This document shows positions 26,920 to 35,087 of a DNA stretch of 64,000 nt, piece after piece. Position numbers and translations under genes: made by a program. Origin of the DNA: Neisseria macacae ATCC 33926 (lineage in GTDB: Bacteria > Pseudomonadota > Gammaproteobacteria > Burkholderiales > Neisseriaceae). The stretch spans positions 62,001 through 126,000 of the forward strand of contig NZ_CP094241.1 of the NCBI RefSeq assembly GCF_022749495.1. The letters are read 5' to 3'. The notes below the pieces were generated by a model. That model had not been told where the DNA came from. It saw nothing but the letters and a program-made list of their open reading frames with translations, and ran no database searches. The first letter of the stretch is position 1. Every line of letters begins with the position of its first letter.

Positions 26920-27020
26920 AAATTGGATGAGTGGGATGCTTAGGGATTATGCTTTGAACCGATAAATCTCGTATTCAATAAAATGTGGATAATCCTGAAT
27001 ATAACTTTCCCGAAAAAACC

Positions 27021-27068
27021 AAAAAGGTCGTCTGAATCCCCATATTCATGGTTTTCAGACGACCTTTT
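27021..27068. terminator. Uptake-sequence hairpin terminator
   Basis: AAAAAGGTCGTCTGAAT / TTTTCAGACGACCTTTT between convergent tsaC and the lipoprotein gene. TGTGGATAA nonamers lie on both sides (26984 and 27082). Confidence 0.8.
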
Positions 27069-27110
27069 GATTTGACTATCTTGTGGATAAGTATGTAGAT
27101 AAGTTGAGTA

Positions 27111-27557
27111 TTAGAGCTTGCTGCCGCATACGGCTTCGAATTGTTTTTCGGTAATCGTACCGTTCATCACGCTCATGGGGCGGATATTCGTCGCAGTGTA
27201 GTTGTGTTTGGAAATTTCTTTGCCGTGTTCGTCAAGGAGCTGCAAAGCGGTCAGGCGGTAGGTTTTGTTGGTGCAATGGATTTCCCAGTCGCCGATGGCG
27301 GTTTTGTAGGCGGGCGTGTTGACGAAGCGTTCCTCTTTCATCTTCGACACGGTTTTTCTATCGCGGAAAGTAACCAAAGTACCGTTTTTCTTGATACTGT
27401 TTTTATCAATCGCCACTTTGATATTGCCGTCGGAAATCGTACCGATGTTGTCCCAGTTGCCGCTGACGCCGCCGCTTGTGGTCGTAGTCGTTTGACAGGC
27501 ACTCAGGAGCAGGGCTGCCGATAAAGTCGAAATAAGGGAAAAGTGTTTGATGTTCAT
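27111..27557 (-). CDS. Lipoprotein resembling surface-adhesin protein E
   Basis: 148 residues. Lipobox LLLSAC, then a Thr-rich linker (QTTTTTSGG). The globular part has IGTISDGNIKVAIDKNSIKK, TFRDRKTVSK, WEIHCTNKTYRLTALQLLDE and a C-terminal EKQFEAVCGSKL, giving two Cys for a disulfide. The order of strands and the Cys positions resemble the adhesin-E domain of Haemophilus protein E. Likely anchored to the outer membrane; binding activity is not shown by sequence. Confidence 0.68.
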   Translation of the reverse strand: MNIKHFSLISTLSAALLLSACQTTTTTSGGVSGNWDNIGTISDGNIKVAIDKNSIKKNGTLVTFRDRKTVSKMKEERFVNTPAYKTAIGDWEIHCTNKTYRLTALQLLDEHGKEISKHNYTATNIRPMSVMNGTITEKQFEAVCGSKL

Positions 27558-27940
27558 AAGTTTCGGTTGCTTAGGATAAATTATTAGACTGCCGTATTAT
27601 GCGCGAAGACGGCGGGGCAGTAAATCGGCTTTGCAAAGTCTTAAAACCACCAAAAAATGAAAAGGTCGTCTGAAAACAGGTTTTCTAGTGGATTGACTTG
27701 AAACCAATATGCCGCCGCTTTGCCTGAGATTAAAGAGAACGGTAATGCATTGAGTAAACCAGTTTCCTACATCCGTATTGTCGGTAGTTACTCCATCTTG
27801 TCAAATCAAAAATCAATCTACGATACCCAACCAAGCATAATCCGTTTTCAGACGACCTCATGTGGATAACTCAAATATCCCCCATGCAGGCAGTGTCTAA
27901 AACCGCTAAAATAACGTTTTTTCCTCCCTACGGAACCATC
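27558..27940. other. Intergenic region upstream of recQ with decayed Correia remnant
   Basis: Holds a lone uptake sequence (about 27660-27676), a degenerate Correia-type left half (TCTAGTGGATTGACTTGAAA, from about 27684 to 27735), a reversed uptake sequence (27844-27858) and a TGTGGATAA nonamer (27861-27869). No gene is evident. Confidence 0.55.
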
Positions 27941-30253
27941 ATGCCCCAGCCTTCCGCCCAACAGATTTTGCACGAAGTATTCGGCTATCCCGAATTTCGC
28001 GGCAAGCAGGAGGCTGTCGTCAATACATTGGCAGGCGGCGGAAGCCTGCTGGTATTGATGCCGACGGGCGGGGGCAAGTCGTTGTGTTACCAAATTCCCG
28101 CGCTGATGCGCGAAGGTGTCGCCATCGTCGTTTCGCCGCTGATTGCTCTGATGAACGACCAAGTGGCGAGCCTGCACGCTGCAGGTATAGAGGCGGCAGC
28201 GGTCAACAGCAGCACGACGGTGGAAGAAGCCCGCGAAGTGGCGGACAAACTCGCCCAAGGTCGTCTGAAACTGCTCTACGTCGCACCGGAGCGGCTTGTT
28301 ACCGACCGTTTCCTACGTTTTCTCGACCAGCAAACCATCAGCCTCTTCGCCATAGATGAAGCACATTGCGTCAGCCAATGGGGACACGATTTCCGCCCCG
28401 AATACCAGCAATTAGGGCTGCTTGCCGAACGCTATCCGCAAGTGCCGCGCATTGCCCTGACTGCGACTGCCGATGCGGCGACCCGTGCCGACATCAAACA
28501 TTTCCTCCATCTGGAAGACGCGCCCGAATTCATCTCCAGCTTTGACCGCCCGAATATCTATTATCAGGTCATCGAAAAAAACAACGGCAAAAAGCAGCTT
28601 CTCGACTTCATCCGCAAAGAGATGGGAGGGCAAAGCGGCATCGTCTATTGCCTAAGCCGCAAAAAAGTCGAAGACATCGCCCAATTCCTTTGCGAAAACG
28701 GATTGGACGCGATTCCTTACCATGCCGGCTTGAGCATGGAAGTGCGCGAAGCAAACCAACGCCGTTTTACCCGCGAAGACAACATTATCGTCGTCGCCAC
28801 TGTTGCCTTCGGTATGGGCATAGACAAACCGGACGTGCGCTTCGTTGCCCATCTCGATATGCCCCAAAGCGTCGAACATTTCTACCAAGAATCCGGCCGC
28901 GCCGGGCGGGACGGGCTGCCTGCCGTGAGTTGGCTGTGTTACGGTCTGAACGACTGGGTATTGCTGCGCGAGCGCATCGCCGAAGGCAACAGCGACGAAG
29001 TGCAGAAACAAATCGAAATGCAAAAGCTCGATGCCATGCTTTCTGTCTGCGAAACCGCCGCCTGCCGCCGCGTCCTCCTGCTCAAACATTTCGGCGAAGA
29101 ATCCGCTCCTTGCGGCCATTGCGACAACTGCCTGCATCCGCCCGTACGCTTCGACGGTACTGTCCTCGTACAAAAGCTCCTCAGTTGCGTGTATCGCGCC
29201 GGACAACGCTTTGCCGCCGGCTATATCATCAACCTGCTGCGCGGTAAAAGCGATGACTGGATACAGCGCAACGGCCACGACAAACTCTCCACCTTCGGCA
29301 TCGGCAGCGGGCAAACCGACAAAGAATGGCGCAGCGTCATCCGCCAATGCATCAGCCTCGGCTACCTCACCGTCAAGGTCGCCCAATATCAGGCATTGCA
29401 ACTGACCGAAGCCGCAAAAAAAGTACTCAAAGGAGAAACCGAAGTCATGTTGCGCCCATTGCGCCGCGAAAAAGCCGCCACTCAAAAGCCAAAAGACAAC
29501 TGGCTGCGTACCGAACGCGAAGAACGCCTCTGGCAGGCATTGCGGCATTGGCGGCAGCAGCGCGCCCATGCCGAAGAAGTTCCTGCTTACGTCGTCTGCG
29601 GCGACAAAACCCTGCGCGACATCGTCGAAAAAATGCCGCAAACGCTGGAAGATTTGCACCAAATCTACGGTTTGGGCGAAGCGAAAATCAACAAATTCGG
29701 CATCGACATCCTCAATGTTTGCGGGAACGCAGCCGAAAATCAAAGCAGACAAACGGGCGACGAAGAAGCCCTATTCACCCCCCAAACCGAGCGCGAACAG
29801 CAATTACAGCAAAAGCTGGAAACCTGGCGTGCCGAGCAGGCAGCCGTCAAACAATGCGCCTTGGGCAAAGTCCTTTCCAACATTAGTCTGACCGACCTTG
29901 TCGTCTTCACGCCCGCCGAAGAAGCCGATTTGCTCGGCATCTACGGCATCGGCAGCGAAAGAATTGCCCAATACGGGCAGGCAATACTCGACATCTGCCG
30001 CCCCTACGCAGACGGGCTTTCCGAGCCGAAACAGGCAGAACGCCAGCTCGCCCGCCGCCTGTTCCAATGGTGTCTTGATACCGCCCGATATGAAGGCGGA
30101 GAGATGCACGCCGTCGCCAAAAAACAGACTTTACGCGCCATCGCCAAAGCCTGGCCGCAAACTTTGACGGCGCTTTCCAAAATAGAGGGCGTGAGCGGGG
30201 AATGGTTGGAGCAATACGGCGAAGAAATCATAGAAATCTGCACGGCGGATTGA
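27941..30253 (+). CDS. recQ: ATP-dependent DNA helicase RecQ with three HRDC domains
   Basis: 770 residues from the ATG at 27941 (frame open 27 codons upstream, but those lack conservation). Walker A MPTGGGKSLCY, DEAH box AIDEAHCVSQWGHDF, motif VI QESGRAGRDG. The zinc cysteines are CRRVLLLKHFG and CGHCDNC, then a winged-helix RQC domain. After residue ~520 come three HRDC-like repeats, each with an I-x-x-x-x-P-x-T-L-x-x-L pattern (IVEKMPQTLEDL, LVVFTPAEEADL, IAKAWPQTLTAL). The triple-HRDC layout is the known Neisseria form and matters for pilin recombination and repair in gonococci. Confidence 0.95.
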   Translation: MPQPSAQQILHEVFGYPEFRGKQEAVVNTLAGGGSLLVLMPTGGGKSLCYQIPALMREGVAIVVSPLIALMNDQVASLHAAGIEAAAVNSSTTVEEAREVADKLAQGRLKLLYVAPERLVTDRFLRFLDQQTISLFAIDEAHCVSQWGHDFRPEYQQLGLLAERYPQVPRIALTATADAATRADIKHFLHLEDAPEFISSFDRPNIYYQVIEKNNGKKQLLDFIRKEMGGQSGIVYCLSRKKVEDIAQFLCENGLDAIPYHAGLSMEVREANQRRFTREDNIIVVATVAFGMGIDKPDVRFVAHLDMPQSVEHFYQESGRAGRDGLPAVSWLCYGLNDWVLLRERIAEGNSDEVQKQIEMQKLDAMLSVCETAACRRVLLLKHFGEESAPCGHCDNCLHPPVRFDGTVLVQKLLSCVYRAGQRFAAGYIINLLRGKSDDWIQRNGHDKLSTFGIGSGQTDKEWRSVIRQCISLGYLTVKVAQYQALQLTEAAKKVLKGETEVMLRPLRREKAATQKPKDNWLRTEREERLWQALRHWRQQRAHAEEVPAYVVCGDKTLRDIVEKMPQTLEDLHQIYGLGEAKINKFGIDILNVCGNAAENQSRQTGDEEALFTPQTEREQQLQQKLETWRAEQAAVKQCALGKVLSNISLTDLVVFTPAEEADLLGIYGIGSERIAQYGQAILDICRPYADGLSEPKQAERQLARRLFQWCLDTARYEGGEMHAVAKKQTLRAIAKAWPQTLTALSKIEGVSGEWLEQYGEEIIEICTAD

Positions 30254-30343
30254 CCGTTAAAAAGACACAGAAAAAGGTCGTCTGAAAACCCTGTATAAAG
30301 GTTTGAACTGGCCCCCAAATCTTGGACACTCATAAAAGCCTAT

Positions 30344-31240
30344 TCAGGCGCTCTGTGCAAGCTGGGTTCTGTATGCGACAGGACTCAGCTTTTTCAATTT
30401 CAAACTGCAACGCTCCCGGTTGTAGTAATCCATATAGTCATCTATCTGCTTCATCAATTCATCTACCGTCAATTCACCTGCGTTATAGAAACACTCCGTC
30501 TTTAACACCGCAAAGAAGCTTTCCATCGGCGCATTGTCCCAACAGTTCGCCTTTCGCGACATGCTTTGAACCATGGAATGCTCCGCAAGCAATTCCCTAT
30601 ACCCCGCCGTACGGTACAGCACACCTTGGTCCGAATGAAGCATCGTTCCTTTATCAGTCAGACGGGGGGCGGCTTTTTCGAGCATTTCCTTCACCATTTC
30701 GCTGTCGGCTCTGCGGCTCATGGCGTAGGCGACGATTTCTCGGTTGAACAAGTCCAATATCGGCGAGAGGTACAGTTTGCCGTCCTTTCCTTTGAGTTCG
30801 GTCACGTCGGTCAGCCATTTTTCGTTAGGCTTTTCAGCTTTGAATAGGCGTTTGAGGAGGTGTTCCGATATTTCGCCCATGGCGGGATGGCGGTAGGCTT
30901 TTTTCGCCCGTATGAGGGCTTTCAGCCCTAGCTGCCTCATCAACCGCGCCGCTTTTTTGCGGTTCCAACCCAATGCTGCGGCAATGCGCCTTTGTCCGTA
31001 GCGTCCTTTATGCCGCCGGTAGGTTTCGACAAGGAGGGCTTTGTCGGCTGCGTCGGTGTCGGGCTGGTCTTGGTGGTGGTAGTAAAAGCTGCTTTGGGGC
31101 AGGTTTGCGATGTGCAGCAGGTATTTGAGCGGGTGTTGCGCCCTCAGTGTTTGGACGGTTTGGCTTTGTCCTTTTCGGTCTGTTTTTGGCTGAGGGCTTT
31201 TAACTCCTTTAGGTAGGCGACCTCTGCGCGCATATAGCAC
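30344..31240 (-). CDS. IS3-type transposase OrfB (DDE integrase domain)
   Basis: 298-codon open frame, in -1 phase to OrfA and overlapping it by about 97 bases, so it is probably made as an OrfAB fusion by frameshifting. HTH_21-type region (YRRHKGRYGQRRIAAALGW), then rve domain with Asp in WLTDVTELKG, Asp in LHSDQGVLYRT, and Glu in DNAPMESFFAVLKTE. C-terminal YYNRERCSLKLKKLSPV is typical. No internal damage seen. Confidence 0.9.
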   Translation of the reverse strand: MLYARRGRLPKGVKSPQPKTDRKGQSQTVQTLRAQHPLKYLLHIANLPQSSFYYHHQDQPDTDAADKALLVETYRRHKGRYGQRRIAAALGWNRKKAARLMRQLGLKALIRAKKAYRHPAMGEISEHLLKRLFKAEKPNEKWLTDVTELKGKDGKLYLSPILDLFNREIVAYAMSRRADSEMVKEMLEKAAPRLTDKGTMLHSDQGVLYRTAGYRELLAEHSMVQSMSRKANCWDNAPMESFFAVLKTECFYNAGELTVDELMKQIDDYMDYYNRERCSLKLKKLSPVAYRTQLAQSA

Positions 31241-31494
31241 AACTCTTCGATAAGCTCTGCCTGTGTTTTTTCTTGGTCGGGTTTATCTGCGATGAAGGGG
31301 TTTTTGCGGTGTTGGGTCATGGTTTTGGATTGGGGATGTTCGAGTGCGCCGATACCGCCTTCTTGATAGGCGCGTATCCATCGTCTCAGGTGGGTTCGGG
31401 AAATGCCGTAGTGGTCTGCGGTACGTTGTTGGCTGCGTATATGCAGGTAGTGGAGTACGGCTTGGTATTTGAAGTGTAATGTATATTTGCTCAT
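31144..31494 (-). CDS. IS3-type transposase OrfA (HTH)
   Basis: 116 residues. Two helix-turn-helix-like regions (RTADHYGISRTHLRRWIRAYQ) and a leucine-zipper-like tail (EELCYMRAEVAYLKELKALS). It starts 56 bases inside the right terminus. The slippery site for the -1 shift into OrfB should lie within 31144-31240; an A-rich CCAAAAACAG on the minus strand is one candidate, not proven. Confidence 0.88.
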   Translation of the reverse strand: MSKYTLHFKYQAVLHYLHIRSQQRTADHYGISRTHLRRWIRAYQEGGIGALEHPQSKTMTQHRKNPFIADKPDQEKTQAELIEELCYMRAEVAYLKELKALSQKQTEKDKAKPSKH

Positions 31495-31620
31495 AAAAAA
31501 ACTGCACCTTGTGAGTTGGAGGGGATGTCCAACTTTTGGGGTGCAGTTCAGTTTTCAGACGACCTTCTGAATATTAATATCATTATAAAACAATAACAAA
31601 CAAAATTTTTTCAATTCGCT

Positions 31621-31650
31621 TGTAAGCATTTTCAGACTGCCGCGTCTAAT
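31621..31650 (+). promoter_or_regulatory. Candidate ECF-type promoter upstream of the DoxX/RiPP cassette
   Basis: TGTAAGC (31621-31627), 15 bases, then CGTCTAAT (31643-31650). A CGTC-type -10 is typical of ECF sigma factors, and the cassette encodes one 3 kb downstream. Assignment is inference; the -35 is not a classical AAC motif. Confidence 0.4.
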
Positions 31651-31682
31651 CGGGCATGAAATGATTTTATGAAACGGTTATC

Positions 31683-32138
31683 ATGAAAATGAATACGACA
31701 GCCCCGTGGCAATCGGCTTTAGGTTTATTGGCTTTGCGCCTGTTTGCCGCTTACGAATTTTGGGAATCGGGCATGCAGAAATGGAACGGCGAAAACTGGT
31801 TTGCCGAAATCAACGACCAATTCCCTTTTCCGTTTTATCTGCTGCCCGACAGCATGAATTGGAACTTGGCGATGTGGGCGGAGCTGGTTTTTCCGGTTTT
31901 GCTGCTTTTAGGATTGGCAACCCGCCTGTCCGCCTTAGGGTTGATCATTGTAACGGCAGTGGCGTGGGCAGCAGTCCATGCCGGTGCGGGTTATAATGTC
32001 TGCGACAACGGCTATAAAATGGCTTTGATTTATATCGTGGTTTTAATCCCGATTCTGCTGCAAGGCGCGGGCTGTTTATCGTTGGATGCGTTGTTGAAAA
32101 AACGTTTTTGCCCGAAATGCCGCGTCGGAAATCAATAA
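31683..32138 (+). CDS. DoxX-family membrane protein
   Basis: 151 residues with four predicted membrane helices: LGLLALRLFAAYEFWESGMQ, WAELVFPVLLLLGLATRL, LGLIIVTAVAWAAVHAG and MALIYIVVLIPILLQG. The N-terminal R-L-x-x-A-x-x-F-x-x-x-G-x-x-K-x pattern and the final LSLDALL are DoxX hallmarks. A C-terminal CPKC could bind metal. DoxX proteins often travel with MNIO/RiPP copper-binding cassettes, as here. First gene of the cassette; 81 bases separate it from the precursor gene. Confidence 0.85.
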   Translation: MKMNTTAPWQSALGLLALRLFAAYEFWESGMQKWNGENWFAEINDQFPFPFYLLPDSMNWNLAMWAELVFPVLLLLGLATRLSALGLIIVTAVAWAAVHAGAGYNVCDNGYKMALIYIVVLIPILLQGAGCLSLDALLKKRFCPKCRVGNQ

Positions 32139-32219
32139 AAAAGGTCGTGGAGCGGACTTTAAACGCGCCAACTCAAATTCTTAATCTGTTTAACTTGATA
32201 CTTTAAAAAGGAAATCAAT

Positions 32220-32531
32220 ATGAAAAAAAATGTAGCCGCTGCCCTTGCAGGTGCTTTGTCTTTGTCTTTGGCTGCCGGCGTTGTTGCCGCTGACAAACCG
32301 GTAAGCAGCAAAGCAGGCGTTCAAAAATCTGCCCAAGGCTCTTGCGGTGCGGCTAAAGCTGCTGAAGGTTCATGCGGTGCCGCTGCTCCTAAAGCAGGCG
32401 AAGGCAAATGTGGCGAGGGTAAATGCGGTTCAACCGTGAAAAAAGCCCCCGCTAAAAACGCCAAAGCAGCAAAAGCCAAAGCTAAAGCAGTTGAAGGCAA
32501 ATGCGGCGAAGGCAAATGCGGTTCTAAATAA
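32220..32531 (+). CDS. HvfA-like cysteine-rich exported RiPP precursor
   Basis: 103 residues: signal peptide MKKNVAAALAGALSLSLAAG to about residue 24, then a low-complexity Ala/Lys chain with six cysteines. Two are in GSCGAA contexts. Four are in paired EGKCGEGKCG motifs, one pair mid-chain and one at the C-terminus. EGKCG is the target motif of HvfB/HvfC in Haemophilus influenzae, where Cys is converted to oxazolone/thioamide groups that bind copper (published, from memory). The downstream genes encode exactly those enzymes. Function here is therefore predicted as a modified periplasmic copper-binding peptide. AAAAGGAAA precedes the ATG. Confidence 0.85.
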   Translation: MKKNVAAALAGALSLSLAAGVVAADKPVSSKAGVQKSAQGSCGAAKAAEGSCGAAAPKAGEGKCGEGKCGSTVKKAPAKNAKAAKAKAKAVEGKCGEGKCGSK

Positions 32532-32540
32532 TTTAGAACA

Positions 32541-32574
32541 AAAAGCCGCATTTTATTGATAAATGCGGCTTTTT
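32541..32574 (+). terminator. Internal intrinsic terminator between precursor and maturase genes
   Basis: AAAAGCCGCATTT / AAATGCGGCTTTTT is a perfect 13-base-pair stem with T-run. It lies 10 bases after the precursor stop codon and about 65 bases before the MNIO gene. It would give excess precursor mRNA over enzyme mRNA. Confidence 0.8.
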
Positions 32575-32638
32575 ATCTGATTTTGACAGCAATTTCGTAC
32601 CAAAACCGTCGGAACACCATCCAAAACGGAGCAACATC

Positions 32639-33481
32639 ATGATTCAACACGCAGGCTTAGGCTACCGCCGCGACTTGGCGGAAGACTTCCTCTCGCTTTC
32701 AGACGACAGCCCGATACACTTTATCGAAGCCGCCCCCGAAAACTGGCTGAAAATGGGCGGCAGAGCGCGCAAACAGTTTGACCGCGTGGCGGAACGGCTG
32801 CCGCTGGCGTTGCACGGATTATCCATGTCGTTGGGCGGACAAGCCCCGCTGGATACCGCCTTGATAGACGGCATCAAAGAAATGATGCGCCGTTACGATT
32901 GCACGTTTTTCTCCGACCATTTGAGCTACTGCCACGACGGCGGCCATCTCTACGACCTGTTGCCGCTGCCCTTCACCGAAGAAATGGTGCGGCATACCGC
33001 GCAGCGTATCCGCGAAGTACAAGACCGATTGGGCTGCCGCATCGCCGTAGAAAACACCTCCTACTACCTGCATTCCCCGCTTGCCGAAATGAACGAAGTC
33101 GAGTTCCTCAACGCCGTTGCACGCGAAGCCGACTGCGGCATTCATCTCGATGTGAACAATATCTACGTCAACGCCGTCAATCACGGCCTGTTGTCGCCAG
33201 AGGCCTTTTTAGAAAACGTCGACGCAGGGCGCGTGTGTTACATCCACATCGCCGGACACGATGTCGAAACGCCCGAATTATTGATTGATACCCACGGCGC
33301 GGCGGTTTTACCGACCGTTTGGGACTTACTTGAACTCGCCTACACCAAGCTGCCGACCATCCCGCCCACCCTGTTGGAACGCGATTTCAATTTCCCGCCT
33401 TTTGCCGAACTCGAAGCCGAAGTCGCCAAAATCGCCGAATATCAAACGCGTGCCGGAAAGGAATACCGCCGTGCAGCCTGA
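32639..33481 (+). CDS. MNIO-family (DUF692) peptide-modifying iron oxidase, HvfB-like
   Basis: 280 residues, TIM-barrel MNIO enzyme. Conserved stretches: QHAGLGYRRDLAEDFLSL, FIEAAPENWLKMGG, LHGLSMSLGG, FFSDHLSYCHDGGHLYDLLP, VENTSYYL, CGIHLDVNNIYVNAVNHG, YIHIAGHDV, IDTHGAAVLPTVWDLL. The His, Glu, Asp and Asn residues in these form the multinuclear iron site. Family members install oxazolone/thioamide or related groups on Cys of RiPP precursors with a DUF2063-type partner. The stop codon overlaps the start of the partner gene by 11 bases. Confidence 0.92.
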   Translation: MIQHAGLGYRRDLAEDFLSLSDDSPIHFIEAAPENWLKMGGRARKQFDRVAERLPLALHGLSMSLGGQAPLDTALIDGIKEMMRRYDCTFFSDHLSYCHDGGHLYDLLPLPFTEEMVRHTAQRIREVQDRLGCRIAVENTSYYLHSPLAEMNEVEFLNAVAREADCGIHLDVNNIYVNAVNHGLLSPEAFLENVDAGRVCYIHIAGHDVETPELLIDTHGAAVLPTVWDLLELAYTKLPTIPPTLLERDFNFPPFAELEAEVAKIAEYQTRAGKEYRRAA

Positions 33482-34172
33482 AACCTCCGCCCAATACCAA
33501 CACCGCTTTGTCCAAGCCATACGTGAAGGCGAAGCCGCCGACGAACTGCCGCAAGACCGCCTGAACGTCTATATCCGCCTGATACGCAACAATATCCACA
33601 GCTTTATCGACCGCTGTTATACCGAAACGCCGCAATATCTCGACAGCGGAGAATGGGGTCGTCTGAAAGAAGGCTTCATCCGAGACGCGCGCGCCCAAAC
33701 CCCCTATTTCCAAGAAATCGCCGGGGAATTCCTCCAATACTGCCAGAGCCTGCCCCTTTCAGACGACCTCTTGGCACTGATGGACTTCGAACACACCCAA
33801 CTGCTCGCCGAAGTCGCCCAAACCGACAGCCAAGCCTCGCCTGCCGATTCAGACGATTTGGCATACACCCTTTTTCCTGCTGCCTTTGTGCGCCGTTATC
33901 AGTATGACGTTACCGATGAATTGCAGGCGGCGGAAACCGCCGTTTTGGTGTGGCGCGATAAGGAAGACGACGTGATGTACCAAACCCTCGACGATTTCGA
34001 CGCATTATTGCTGGAAACGCTGGCAGACACGCCCGCCTCCCTAAACGGTCTGCAAGCCATGCTGGCAGAGTTCATGTCGTCTGAAAGCGGCTGGCAGGAC
34101 GCATTAAGGCAAAAATGGGCGGACTGGCTGGAACAAGGCATTTTGGTTGTCGCATCAGCCGAGGTCGTCTGA
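33471..34172 (+). CDS. DUF2063 partner protein of the MNIO enzyme, HvfC-like
   Basis: 233 residues from a GTG at 33471; upstream the frame is open but reads antisense-like sequence over the MNIO gene, and AAAGGA lies just before the GTG. N-terminal DUF2063 helical domain (QHRFVQAIREGE, RLNVYIRLIRNNIHSFIDRC, WGRLKEGFIRDAR, FLQYCQ), then a C-terminal domain. It delivers the precursor peptide to the MNIO enzyme in known systems. The end overlaps an uptake sequence. Overlap and order imply translational coupling with the MNIO gene. Confidence 0.9.
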   Translation: MQPETSAQYQHRFVQAIREGEAADELPQDRLNVYIRLIRNNIHSFIDRCYTETPQYLDSGEWGRLKEGFIRDARAQTPYFQEIAGEFLQYCQSLPLSDDLLALMDFEHTQLLAEVAQTDSQASPADSDDLAYTLFPAAFVRRYQYDVTDELQAAETAVLVWRDKEDDVMYQTLDDFDALLLETLADTPASLNGLQAMLAEFMSSESGWQDALRQKWADWLEQGILVVASAEVV

Positions 34173-34478
34173 AATGATCGAATTGACGTAGTGGGCAGGA
34201 AATTCCTATAAAGGCACTATCGTACCCCCTTCCCGAAGGAAAGGGCAAAGATGGGGAAGAAATCGAAATATCGGCGGTTTTTGTCGTTTTCAGACGACCT
34301 TTTTTATATTGGGGGTAAAGACCCGCTAAAAGGCTTGGCAGGTCGTCTGAAAACGCGTAACCGGTTACTGAGAAACAAAAAAGCTACGTCAATCATTTAT
34401 GTATTTGATGACACACACGCTCAGTATCAGCGTAAAATCAGAAGTTCACAGCCATAATTCATTCAATGCTGATACATT
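34173..34478. other. Intergenic region between RiPP enzymes and sigma-factor gene
   Basis: About 305 bases with three scattered uptake sequences (34161-34174, about 34286-34303, 34339-34354), one reversed. A 68-codon open frame here translates uptake sequences (GRLKT) and is rejected. It may hold a separate sigma-operon promoter, but none stands out. Confidence 0.5.
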
Positions 34479-35069
34479 ATGTCCCTACCCGAATTGACCG
34501 ACGCCGAGCTTGCCGAATCCCGCAAGCTGCTCCTGCGTTTCGCCCGTATCCAGTTGCCCGACCGCCCCGATTTGGCGGAAGACCTTGTGCAGGAAACCAT
34601 GCTTTCCGCCTACCGTGCTGCGGAAGGTTTTAAAGGAGATGCACAAGTCGGCAGCTGGTTGTTTGCCATTCTGAAAAACAAAATCACCGACTGCCTGCGC
34701 CAAATCGGACGGCAGCGCGAAATATTCGCCACGCCTGCGGAAGAAATGTTGGACGAAGCCTTTGAAGAACGGTTTGCATCAGACGGGCATTGGACGGCGG
34801 ACGGCCATCCGCAAACTTGGTCCTCGCCCGAAAAAACGTTGGACAACAAAGAGTTTCGTGAAATCCTGCAAACCTGCCTCTACCAAATGCCCGAAAACAC
34901 CGCCCGCGTGTTTACCATGAAGGAAATCCTCGGCTTCTCGTCCGACGAAATCCGCGAGCAATGCGGCATCAGCATGTCCAACTACCACACCATCATGCAC
35001 CGCGCCCGCGAAACCCTGCGCCAATGCCTGCAAATCAAATGGTTCGGCAATGCAGAACATGCCGGTTAA
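34479..35069 (+). CDS. ECF RNA polymerase sigma factor (sigma-E/Ecf type)
   Basis: 196 residues. Region 2: LAEDLVQETMLSAYRAAEGF followed by VGSWLFAILKNKITDCLRQ. Region 4: TARVFTMKEILGFSSDEIRE and an HTH (ISMSNYHTIMHRARETLRQC). No region 3. It matches the meningococcal/gonococcal sigma-E/Ecf factor, which in MC58 sits at the end of an operon with the same gene families and controls that operon plus msrAB (recalled from the literature). Followed after 18 bases by its anti-sigma gene. Confidence 0.9.
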   Translation: MSLPELTDAELAESRKLLLRFARIQLPDRPDLAEDLVQETMLSAYRAAEGFKGDAQVGSWLFAILKNKITDCLRQIGRQREIFATPAEEMLDEAFEERFASDGHWTADGHPQTWSSPEKTLDNKEFREILQTCLYQMPENTARVFTMKEILGFSSDEIREQCGISMSNYHTIMHRARETLRQCLQIKWFGNAEHAG

Positions 35070-35087
35070 GCCCGTTAGGAAAACACG

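Larger units (their letters stand above)
30304..31550 (-). mobile_element. IS3-family insertion sequence, apparently intact
   Basis: About 1247 bases with imperfect terminal inverted repeats (TGAACTG-GC-CCCCAAA / TGAACTG-CA-CCCCAAAA) and a 3-base direct repeat GTT on both sides (30301-30303, 31551-31553). Two overlapping minus-strand frames encode OrfA and the DDE OrfB. The element sits in the loop of an uptake-sequence hairpin downstream of recQ: the left arm is at 30271-30289 and the right arm at 31551-31566. Confidence 0.9.

Noticed and set aside
34251..34457. 68-codon plus-strand frame before the sigma-factor gene.
   Set aside because: Its peptide contains the uptake-sequence translation GRLKT and non-conserved sequence; the region is intergenic.
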